From: Adenophora triphylla var. japonica
Lineage: Eukaryota > Streptophyta > Magnoliopsida > Asterales > Campanulaceae
Assembly: GCA_022495995.1 (NCBI GenBank)
Contig: JAFEMH010005429.1
Location: 99,414 to 163,413 of the forward strand
Reading direction: 5' to 3'
Length of the DNA stretch: 64,000 nucleotides
Made by a program: the position numbers and the translations under genes. How positions within the stretch are numbered: position 1 is the stretch's first letter; every line of letters begins with the position of its first letter. Below the pieces are notes generated by a model. That model saw nothing but the letters and a program-made list of their open reading frames with translations, was not told the origin of the DNA and ran no database searches. Of the stretch, positions 21,540 to 30,887 are shown in pieces.

Positions 21540-23285
21540 TGTGATGTACCCGATTTTGGCGCCCGACGAAAAACTTGGGAAGTTTTTGAAAAGATTTTTT
21601 TTTGTAGTGGGTTTAACCTTTTATCGGACTTTGAAAAATCAACGCAGTCGCCACTTCGTTTTTAGTTTAAGGGCTAAAACTTTGAAAAATGCCCAAAATT
21701 AGAGAAATGAGTTCAGAGGTCACGTTACACTTTGGGAAGGACGTTTGGCGTTCACCCGAAATGCCTCGTATGACGAGTCTTCCTCACTTGAAACTTTTTA
21801 TGTGTGTGTATGTGTGTTTTGAAAAAATATTTTGACTTAAAGGATTTTCTGGAAATAACAGAAATACAAGGGACTGAACTGAAAAATAGTTTGAAAACAG
21901 TGACTAAACTGGAAGATAACAGAAACTGGAAATTTATTTGCAGATGACAATGTCATCCGCGTGGATGAGATTGTAGTGCAATCTTATCCGCGCGGACTAA
22001 CCTGCAGTGTCAATATTTTTTAAAGTTTCCTAATCAGTCACTGTAATTTCCTGAAATTTAACTGAATTTACAGGACTTAACTGGAAATGTAACTGTAAAT
22101 CGAAAACAAAGGAAATGTTTGGATTTTTGGCATCCATGTTTTGTCCCTCTTTCCCTAGACTTTGATTAGTGGTCATAAGTGATGAATCCACTTAATCAAG
22201 TCATCCCGGGGGTACATTAGGACTTGAAAACATGTCATTTGCAAAGGGAAAGGGGATTTGACATGAAAGTAAATTAATGAACAAGGGATAGGTCAAGATG
22301 TATCAACTTTTAGAGGAAGGTCTCTAAGGTGGTCACAAGATGGACCATCCTTGAGACCTATGCTCAAGTGTATCTCATACATCTTGTGTGACCTAATTTG
22401 TGTAAGTCTTAAGGATATTCATCCAAGGAAATGGTTCCAAGGTGAACATCATAGACTATGGGGGGAACATTTGCAAGCAAGTAAAGATTGTGGACCATTT
22501 GAAGTTGTCATCCACGGAGATGAACTCCAAGATGACCACATTTTAGGTCAAAAGAGCAAGTAACAAGTAAAGACTAGTTAATGTAAAAGGGACAAGGGAA
22601 ATACACAATAAAATGTGGATCCTTGTAGAGAATCATCCATGGAGATGGACTCCATGGAGATCCTCTTGGACCCTAGGACAAAGGGGAAGGAAGATAAACA
22701 ATAAGTAAGTAAAATCACATCATTGAGACATGAAATGGATGCATGAACAAGAGAGTTTTGAGTAGGGAGAATAAGGGTTTACCAATATTTCTTGGGTTTG
22801 TGTTTAGGGTTTGAGGGTTTCAATGGCTTAGGAGTGATTTTGGAGTGGATTTGGTGTTGAATTTGAGGTGGAATTTGAGCGGTGAGAGTGTTGAGGGCTG
22901 TTTGAAGATGAATTTTGACAGAGTAATAGTAGGATTTCGTAATTTTTGGCCTCTTGAAACTGAGGGAGGAGGGCTGTATTTATAGGTTGGCTGGGGTGCA
23001 ATCTTATCCGCGTGGATAAGATTGTAGGCACAATCTCATCCGCGCGGATGGGATCAGCAGCGTGCCTGGTCCTGTGCAGAAAGAAATTTTGGATTTTTCT
23101 AAATGATCAATATTCCTTTTCCTTGGAAATGACACATTTCCAGCGAGGTCCTTGACCATTTTCTTATTCCTAAGAGGTCCTTCCTCATTCAAATTGTCAA
23201 AATAATGTTCAAAATGCCCCTAAATGACTATAAATCATTAACTTGGGCTGACAGAACATTAACGACCCAGATTGAGGCACTTACA
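21540..23285 (-). mobile_element. Solo LTR of a Tat-type Gypsy element
   Basis: The insert begins TGTGATGTACCC and ends GGCACTTACA, flanked by the duplication CTAAT (21535-21539 and 23286-23290), with integrase sequence on both sides. Read on the minus strand it starts TGTAAGTGCCTCAATCTGG, like the Tat-A LTR start (TGTAAGTACCCAAATCTGG). It also shares a GTGGCGACT.CG motif near its end. No internal region is present, so it arose by LTR-LTR recombination. It holds a minus-strand TATA (22971-22986) with ATCCGCGCGGAT palindromes upstream (22996-23055), and a second palindrome pair at 21950-22002. Confidence 0.88.
22996..23055. repeat. ATCCGCGCGGAT palindromes in the solo Tat LTR
   Basis: Two units, ATCCGCGTGGAT and ATCCGCGCGGAT, lie 20-80 bp upstream of the minus-strand TATA box CCTATAAATACAGCC. 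A second pair lies at 21950-22002. Confidence 0.8.
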
Positions 23286-23289
23286 CTAA

Positions 23290-23999
23290 TACATACCGAT
23301 GTATGTAAACCAATGAGCAGCATTGCTAGGGGAGGATTTCAGTATTTCATTACATTCACTGATGACTTATCTAGATATGGTTATGTCTATCTGATGAAGT
23401 CCAAAAGTGAATTGTTTGAGATGTTTAGAACATTTCAAAATGAAGTACAAAATCAACTTGGCAAACCTATTAAAGCACTTCGATCCGATCGTGGTGGTGA
23501 GTATTTGAGCCAAGAGTTTGACAATCATCTCAAACACTGTGGAATTGATTCAGAGTTGACTCCACCCGGAATGCCACAATGGAATGGTGTTTCCGAGAGG
23601 AGGAATAGAACCCTATTAGATATGGTTTCTTTAATGATGAGTCAAGTAGACCTTCCTATATCCTTTTGGGGACATGCATTAGAGACTGCTGCGTTTACAT
23701 TGAACAGAGTCCCTACTAAATCGGCTCCTAAGACCCCACATGAGATATGGCATGGAAGAAAACCTAGTTTGTCTTTCATGAAGATTTGGGGTTGCGAAGC
23801 TTATGTGAAGAGACTTGTCTCTGATAAGTTAGCACCTAAATCTGATAAGGTTATTTTCGTTGGTTATCCTAAGGAAACCAAAGGGTATTACTTTTACAAT
23901 CGCAATGAGAACAAAGTATTTGCTACTCAATATGGTACCTTTCTTGAGAAACAGTTTCTCAATAAAGGAACTAGTTGGAGTAAAGTTGATCTTGAATAA
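23290..23999 (+). pseudogene. pol: Angela-1 integrase core
   Basis: LTLIHTDVCKPMSS (first catalytic Asp), LRSDRGGEYLSQEF (second Asp) and GVSERRNRTLLDM (Glu) form the D,D-35-E core. The end of the domain is LAPKSDKVIFVGYPKETKGY. The frame stops at 23997 (TAA) where relatives have Glu, just before the linker to RT. Confidence 0.9.
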
Positions 24000-24020
24000 A
24001 TTCAAGAATCCGAAAATAAC

Positions 24021-24818
24021 ATGGAACCGATAGTAGAGACTGAATCAAGTCCACAAGAAGTTGTGGAACCGGTTCAAGATCCACAAGTCCATCATAGATC
24101 GGATAGGTTAAGATCCGCACCCGAGAGATATAGATTTCTCGTGTCGGAAAGTAATGAAGTGGAAGTCATTGAGAATGACGAACATACTTCCTATCAAGAG
24201 GCTATGTCCAATCCCGATTCGGATAAATGGTTAGAAGCCATGGAATCCGAATTGCAATCCATGTCGGATAATCAACTTTGGAACTTGATTGAGCCACCCG
24301 AAGGTGTAAAAACTATAGGGTGCAAGGGGGTCTTCAAGAAGAAGACTGACATGGATGGGAAGGTGCATACTTACAAGGCTAGGCTTGTAGCAAAGGGATA
24401 TCGGCAGACTCATGGTGTAGACTATGATGAAACCTTTTCGCCTGTTGCCATGCTTAAGTCTGTTAGAATTTTGATTGCCATAGCTACATATTGTGACTAT
24501 GAGATATGGCAAATGGATGTCAAAACGGCTTTCCTTAATGGGAAGTTACTCGAGGATGTGTATATGACACAACCCAAATGTTTTATCAATCCAAGAAATT
24601 CTAACAAGGTGTGCAAGTTGCAAAGGTCCATATATGGATTGAAGCAAGCTTCTAGGAGTTGGAATCTTTGTTTTGACGAAAAGATCAAAGAGTTTGGTTT
24701 TGTCAAGAACAAAGATGAACCTTGTGTATACATGAAATTCAGTGGGAGCGTAGTATTATTTCTCTTATTGTATGTTGATGATATCTTACTCATTGGAAAC
24801 GACATTCCTGCGCTTTAG
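24021..24818 (+). pseudogene. pol: Angela-1 reverse transcriptase
   Basis: RVT_2 domain with SELQSMSDNQLWNLIEPP-like start, [52 protein letters not shown] and the active-site LYVDDILLIGND. It ends at a TAG (24816-24818) where the related Angela-3 has CAG or CAA (Gln), consistent with one C-to-T change. The catalytic aspartates are intact. Confidence 0.92.
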
Positions 24819-24842
24819 ACTGTCAAGTCTTGGTTAGGGAAA

Positions 24843-25759
24843 TATTTCTAAATGAAATATATGGGTGAAGCCGCTTACATTCTTGGCATCAAGATCTATA
24901 GAGATAGATCTAAAAGGATAATTGGTTTGAGTCAAAGTACCTACACTGACAAGGTTCTTAGAAGATTCAAAATGGAAAATTTTAAGAGAGGCAACTTGCC
25001 AATGGGTCATGGTGTACTCTTAGTAAGAATCAGTATCCTAAGACAACTGATGAGCGAAAGAGAATGAATGAGGTTCTATACGCTTCGGCTATTGGATCTA
25101 TCATGTATGTTATGATTTGTACTAGACCCGACGTCTCGTATGCTTTGAGCATGACGAGTCGATACCAATCAGATCCTGGTGAAAACCATTGGATGGCAGT
25201 CAAGACAATCCTTAAGTACTTAAGAAGGACTAAGGATGCGTTCTTGGTCTTTGGAGGGATGAAAGAAGATCTTGTTGTAAGAGGTTACACAGATGCTAGC
25301 TTCCAAATCGGCAAGGATGATTTCCGATCGCAGTCAGGATTTGTGTTTATGCTTAACGGAGGTGCAATTTGCTGGAAGAGTTCTAAGCAAAGTACCATAG
25401 CCGATTCTACAACCGAGACCGAATATATACCGGCATCTGATGCAGCTAAGGAGGCAGTTTGGATCAAGAAGATCATTAGTGACTTGGAAGCTGTTCCAAG
25501 TAACACTAATCCGGTGGAACTTTATTGTGATAACAATGGTGCCATTGCGCAAGCAATGGAACCAAGGTCACATTAGCGATCCAAACATATAATTAGACGT
25601 TTCCATCTCATTCGAGAGTTCATTGATCGGGGAGACGTTAAGATATGCAAAGTATCAACCGATGATAACATTGGGGATCCGCTTATAAAGCCCCTCGCAC
25701 AAGCAAAGAATGATGGTCATGTGAGGTCCATGGGTATAAGATACATAGATGGAGCCTAG
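24843..25759 (+). pseudogene. pol: Angela-1 RT end and RNase H
   Basis: A stop precedes MKYMGEAAYILGIKIYRDRS. A frameshift near 25030 joins to MNEVLYASAIGSIMYVMICT (25064), then RGYTDASFQIGKDDFRSQSG, GGAICWKSSKQSTIADSTTE and VELYCDNNGAIAQA, the RNase H core. A TAG at about 25574 interrupts the C-terminal tail (RFHLIREFIDRGDVKICKV), which ends at about 25759, one base before the polypurine tract region. Confidence 0.88.
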
Positions 25760-25760
25760 T

Positions 25761-25773
25761 GCAAGTGGGAGAT
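25761..25773 (+). other. Angela-1 polypurine tract
   Basis: GCAAGTGGGAGAT lies immediately before the 3' LTR start TGTTGGTGTAG. Confidence 0.9.
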
Positions 25774-27226
25774 TGTTGGTGTAGTGCCCTAGGCGTTTAG
25801 TTATGTTTGACTTATAATCTAAACTGCTATGTAATCGTCTTTATCATTTATTATAGAGAAAGATTATTTGGTTCATTATATGTTTACATGTTTATTATAT
25901 TGAACTGCGTCCCTAGTTATTATGAATAACTAGTATAACATGGTTTATAGTCATATATGTCGTGAATAAATCTCATGATAGTCGTGTTATTGAATCCTTT
26001 GAACCTGAGATTATCATCGTCTTCCACACGATGAACATTGTGTTTGATATAGTCTAACACTATCTTTAATCGGATAGCAATAAGGGCTATATTGGAACGA
26101 TTTGATTCTTGTAGGGAAGAATGATAAGTCAAGATGGGATTTGTCCCTCTCATTGAGAGAGATGTTTGCTTGGGCCCCTCGATGAATGATGTTGATAAAA
26201 TGTGTGGCCACACTCAAGTGATTTGATAGAGATCAAATGCATTTGGATTATCAACATATTCGGAATCGAGAAAGTATTGAACATGTGAGTTGGCATGGAC
26301 CATGACTCATGTTCAATTGGACATCGTGGACAAATGGATTGTGACATTTGATCTATCGAGGAATCAAGCTTTGATGTTATATTATTTGGGTGGATATAAT
26401 GGTTTGCTAGAAACCACTTATCTCTTGTGAGGTTGAGTACGACTGCATTTTGACTTCCAAGGAAGAACTCGTTGACCGTTGACATTGTGGGACTTGGCAC
26501 GACTCCTGCCCTTGGGCACGAGTTGTTCCCTTGATCAGCACGAGTGCATATTTTGTCACGAGTTGTGGCACGACTTAAATTTGACTTTGGGCATTCATGA
26601 TTGCCTGGAACGACTCGTGGCACGAGTCATGCCCAGGAGCACGAGTCGTGCCCTAAGCGAATTTTAGCCCGTTTGCGAATTCCTTTGGCGTTTTGGTTTT
26701 GGTCTTAGACAAGGACTTTACCCTAATTGTTAGGGATTTATATGTGATATAAATATAAACCTTGTGCAGCCATAAACCTCTCTCCCTACATCATTGTTCT
26801 AGATTTATGAAACTCTAAATTTTGATTATTGATTAAGAATCAAAAGCTCCCAAATAATTCCATTGTTTTGGCTTTGATTATTGAATATTGATTCAATAAT
26901 CAAGAGGATCATCTAGCAATCTTACAAGAAGCGTTCTTGGTTCATTCACGTGTAGATCACCATTAGAGGGAGGTTGTTTTATCTCCTAAGGCTTGAAGAT
27001 CTCAATTTGTTGATTCATCACCAAGGTTGAAATAAGGAAGATAGAAGAATCAACATCAAAATTCTAAGGCTTGAATTTTGAGATCTGTTTTGACAAACTT
27101 AATCACATTCAAGGTATGTAATTCTATTTCATGTTTCTAATCTCTTCATGCTAGATGGGTCTAAGTGCTAGGGTTTTGTTGTTGTAAAATTATTTTTCGC
27201 TGCGTTTGTAACCCAAAAACCCAACA
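25774..27226 (+). repeat. Angela-1 3' LTR
   Basis: Length 1453 bp. It has the same ends as the 5' LTR but lacks two blocks of about 110 and 130 bp. The palindrome cluster lies at 26492-26660 and a TATA region at about 26747. The following GTATA (27227-27231) is the target duplication. Small reading frames inside are not genes. Confidence 0.9.
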
Positions 27227-27231
27227 GTATA

Positions 27232-28133
27232 TGATTTAGATTCAAGGTTTAGGATATAGGGTATAAATGAGATTTAGATATATGAATTAAGATTTGGGGT
27301 ATGAGGTATGTAGTATATGATTTATATTTAAGGTTTATGGTATATGGTTAAGGTAGATGAATTAGGGCTTAGGGTATTAAGTATATTATTTAGATTTAAG
27401 GTTAGGGTATAGGGTATACATGAGATATATGTATATGAATTAGGATATGTGGTATGTAGTATATGATTTAGATTTAAGGTTAAGGGTATAGGGTATATAC
27501 GAGATTTAGGTTTAATGTATTAGATTTATGATTTAGTTTTTCTTTTATATAGTTTTATTTGTTTAAATTTTCTAACATTTTTATATACCTTTTTGTAAAA
27601 AAAAAATCAGTAATAAAAAAAAGTCTAAAATAGTATTCCCTAGTCAATAAAAATATAATAAAAAAATAAAGGGTAGTCCGTACCTCTTTTCTTTTATATA
27701 CTTTCATTTGTTTAGTTTTTTATCTTTTTTTTTATATATCTTTTTGTAAAAAAATCACTAATAAGAAAGTCTAAAATATTATTTCCTAGTCAATAAAAAA
27801 TTTAAAAAAATTTAAAAAATAAATTAAGGGTAGTCCGTCTCTCTTTTCTTTTATATACTTTCATTTGTTTAACTTTTTGTAAAAAATAACAGTAATAAAA
27901 AAAGTCTAAAATATTACTTCCTAGTCAATAAAAAAAAATAAAGGGTGGTCCGTATCTCTTTTATTTTATATACTTTTATTTGATTAGTTTTTTTCTATCT
28001 TTTTATATAATTTTTGCAAATATTTTCAGTAATAAAAAAAATCTAAAACAATTTTTCTATTCAAAAAAAAACGTTGAACGGCCGTAAGCTGCCGGTTCGA
28101 AATCGGAACCGTGAACCGTAATTTCGTGGTTCG
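27232..28133 (+). mobile_element. hAT-like transposon, right part
   Basis: The minisatellite TTTAGGGTATA resumes to about 27530. Then three or four diverged units of about 115-160 bp follow (marker GGGTAGTCCGTACCTCTTTTC near 27670, 27830 and 27945). From 28072 come hAT-type subterminal motifs, GAACGGCCGTAAGC and GGTTCGAAATCGGAACCGTG. The terminal CCCTG end is absent because SIRE inserted at 28134. GTTCG (28129-28133) should be repeated after the SIRE 3' LTR, outside the window. Confidence 0.65.
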
Positions 28134-28903
28134 TGAAAGCATGGGCTTTTTGGTAACAATTATTGTTTCCTTATTTTCGAAATACTTCAAAAATGGTAAG
28201 AAGATTTTGTGACTTTCATGAAAGATTTATTATTGTCCTACTTTGAAAAGGACTTTGTAAATAGAGTAAATATCTTTTATTTATGTACATAGTTTTATAT
28301 TAGGTCTAACCTACTAACAATCTACTTATTTGGGAGTGTAATTTGTATTTCCTTATAGGTAAAGAGATCTCACAAAGGAAGATGTTGATTACGTGAAGAT
28401 CTTCTCCATGGTGCATATAAATACAAGGCATTCAGTACAAGAGAAGACACGGATTTTAAGAGAGAAAAATACTTGTTCTTCACAGTTTTTCAACATTGTG
28501 ATTTTAGGTTGTGAGTGAAGGTTGAGCCTTACATCCGTAACTCACATCTAGGTTTTCATAGAGTTCTTTGTTTTACTTCTGACTAGAATAGGTCCTACTT
28601 GGGAAAGGGGAATTGTTCTTGTCGTAGAAGGTGATTTGAACTCATTTAGTATTTTAGTCTTTTAGTTTTTCACTTATTTGGTTTTTTGTAATCATCAAAG
28701 TTTTAATAGTGAAAAGTTTTTGGGCGTGAGCCTAGTTTGCTGATCTCAAGATCAGTAAACGTATATAACTTTTGTGTTATTGATTTAGTTTGTTTTATTC
28801 CGCTGCATTATCTGTGAATGTGTGGACAGTTGTGAGACACATCTGTACTCACATCCGTATTCTGTTGAAGTTGATTGTGCTTCCTAGCTACACGAAATTT
28901 TCA
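28134..28903 (+). repeat. SIRE-like Copia 5' LTR
   Basis: Starts TGAAAGCATGGGC and ends CACGAAATTTTCA, giving a short inverted repeat TGAAA/TTTCA. The primer site follows three bases... at 28906. TATA box CATATAAATAC at 28414-28424. Length 770 bp. Its 3' partner is outside the window. Confidence 0.82.
28414..28424 (+). promoter_or_regulatory. SIRE-like LTR TATA box
   Basis: CATATAAATAC lies about 280 bp into the LTR, the usual place for the U3 promoter. Confidence 0.6.
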
Positions 28904-28905
28904 AT

Positions 28906-28918
28906 TGGTATCAGAGCC
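28906..28918 (+). other. SIRE-like primer-binding site (tRNA-iMet)
   Basis: TGGTATCAGAGCC, two bases after the LTR end. It confirms the LTR boundary and the plus orientation. Confidence 0.92.
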
Positions 28919-28964
28919 AACTCTCGATATATTACTGAGTGTTGATCCAGAAAGTGTAGTCATT

Positions 28965-30497
28965 ATGGAATGCCAAAATCACCAAAACAGGCCTCCTGTC
29001 TTGGATGGCACCAATTACTCTCTTTGGAAGTCTAAGATACGAAATTACATCAAAGGTATTGATGAAAGGGCTTGAATGTGTATCCTTGTTGCATGGCAAC
29101 CTCTACTTGTGGAGAAGAAGCACATACGGTGTTGGTGAGTCTATTTTCGAAAGAAAACCTGAAGAGCAATGGACTCTTGATGAAATTCATTCGGCATGTT
29201 ATAATTCAAAAGCAATGGGTGTTATTTCCAGCCATGTTTCTGGGAATATGTACAAGCTTATCACTAATGAGAGTGTTGCCAAAGCTGCTTGGGATATTCT
29301 ACAATCACAATGTGAGGGTGCACTAAGTGTAAAAGCTACTAGGCTTAGGATTTTAATGGATAGGTTTGAGATCCTTCGAATGGAAGAATCTGAGGACATT
29401 GTATCATATGCTGCTAAGATTCATGAGATTTCTAATGAGTGCACAAGTCTAGGAGAATCAATCTCCAATGCAAGACTTGTGAGTAAGATTTTAAGGACCT
29501 TACCTGAGAGGTTCAACATAAAAGTGGCTATGATTGAGGAAACAAATGACACCAATACCGTAGGTCTAGACAAAATCGTAGGTATTTTGACTGTGTTTGA
29601 GCTAAACCTTGAAGCTCAGAAAAAGAACAAATCTCACAGTCTTGCTCTCAAAAGTGCTGCTGCACTTCCAAAAGAGCTTGTGGAATTATCCTCTGAGATT
29701 GACAAGTCAAATCTTGAAGAAGAGGATGTGGCTTTTATTTCAAAGAAATTCAGTTCCATAATGAAAAATAAAAGGATGAGTAAATTTCCTAACAGACCTA
29801 CTCCCAGTGCTATTGAAAAGCCAAAACCTAGCACTGATACTGGATTCAAGAAACCAAGCTTTGACAATAAAAAATCCTCTGAGTCTGTTCAATGTAAGGC
29901 ATGTCGTGGCTTTGGTCACTATGCTAATGAGTGTGCTAACACACTTAAAAGGAAGGGAATGAGCTTAACAGCTACCCTTAGTGACAGTGAGGATGAAGAT
30001 GAAGTGGCTAACATGTCTATTATCCAGATATAGAAGATGGAGTTCCTGAAAAATCTTTGGATGTGGTCTCAAATGTGAACACATCTGGTGTCACATCTGA
30101 CCTAATGCTGAACTGTTTCACAATAAAAGGAGATTCTGAAGATGAAGATAGGGACATTCCCTATGAAGAACTCTTTGCAACATACAAGGAGTTGCATACA
30201 GATTGGATGAAGAGAATGGACAAGATTGAGGTACTTGTCAAGGTAAATAAATCTCTTTCTGATAAATTGGCTGCTTGTGAAGATGAAAAAGCTATACTTT
30301 CAAAGGAAAATGATGTTCAAAAAGATACCATTGCCAAACTTGAAGTCCTTGTAACCAAAAGAGAAGTTGATCTTGAAAAATTCAAAATTGAGTGTGAAAA
30401 AGCTGAAAGTACATTTACCAAGTTGAACAAAAGTAAAATGAAACTTGATGAAGCTATTTCTATAGGTCAGCTTAACAAAAGCTGGTGCAGGCTTTGA
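28965..30497 (+). pseudogene. gag: SIRE-like gag (frameshifted)
   Basis: The start ATG at 28965 gives MECQNHQNRPPVLDGTNYSL and WKSKIRNYIKGIDERA, then a stop at 29073. The capsid continues in another frame to 30033 (EEQWTLDEIHSACYNSKAMG, AWDILQSQCEG, LRTLPERFNIKV), ending in a knuckle CKACRGFGHYANEC and an acidic DSEDEDE tail. After a second frame change (30057-30497) comes a lysine- and glutamate-rich predicted coiled coil. Long gag, a first knuckle followed by a coiled coil and a second knuckle are typical of SIRE/Maximus Copia elements. Confidence 0.88.
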
Positions 30498-30887
30498 AAA
30501 GGTAATTTTGTAAAGGAGGGATGTGAGGCTTCTACTTCAAAAGGTGTAGAGAAATCAATTTTTAGAGAAAAACTCTTTTTGAATGAGAAAAGACCAAGGA
30601 AGAGACACTACATCTGCCACTATTGCCTTGCTCCTGGTCACATTAGACCCTTCTGTTACAAACTTAAGGCTGATAAAAATCTGGACACTTCAATCAGCCT
30701 CAGATGTGTGAGAAGATGTATGCACATCCGAACACACATCCTGGTAATCTGAGACCTCTGCAACCCAAAAAGAAAGCTGTAAAGTAGTGGGTGGCTAAAC
30801 CAAGTGCCACCTGCAATGTTGTTTACTCTTCCCTCAAAAGTACTTTCTCTGGTTCTTGGTATTTTGATAGTGGGTGCTCTAGGCACA
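30498..30887 (+). pseudogene. pol: SIRE-like second zinc knuckle and protease start
   Basis: The knuckle CHYCLAPGHIRPFCYK is encoded at about 30613-30660. The protease start SWYFDSGCSRHM (30860-30887) keeps the DSG triad and is cut at 30887 by the Tekay LTR. GCACA (30883-30887) is the expected target duplication. Several frame changes occur between the pieces. Confidence 0.85.

Larger units (their letters stand above)
3719..27226 (+). mobile_element. Angela-1: Copia retrotransposon carrying three nested insertions
   Basis: TGTTGGTGTAGTGCCC starts the element and ...ACCCAACA ends it. A perfect 5-bp duplication GTATA lies at 3714-3718 and 27227-27231. The order is 5' LTR (3719-4301 plus 10317-11405), primer site complementary to initiator tRNA-Met (11407), leader, gag, protease, integrase, reverse transcriptase, RNase H, polypurine tract and 3' LTR (25774-27226). 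Domain order PR-INT-RT-RH makes it Ty1/Copia. The gag sequence and LTRs above 1.4 kb fit the Angela/BARE lineage. Copia-2, Angela-3 and a solo Tat LTR lie inside it. Without them it would be about 8 kb. Confidence 0.9.

Noticed and set aside
22351..23192. Short frames in the solo LTR
   Set aside because: They are isolated and without motifs, inside LTR sequence.
26150..26623. A 157-codon minus-strand frame
   Set aside because: It lies in the Angela-1 3' LTR and is antisense to it, with no conserved motif.
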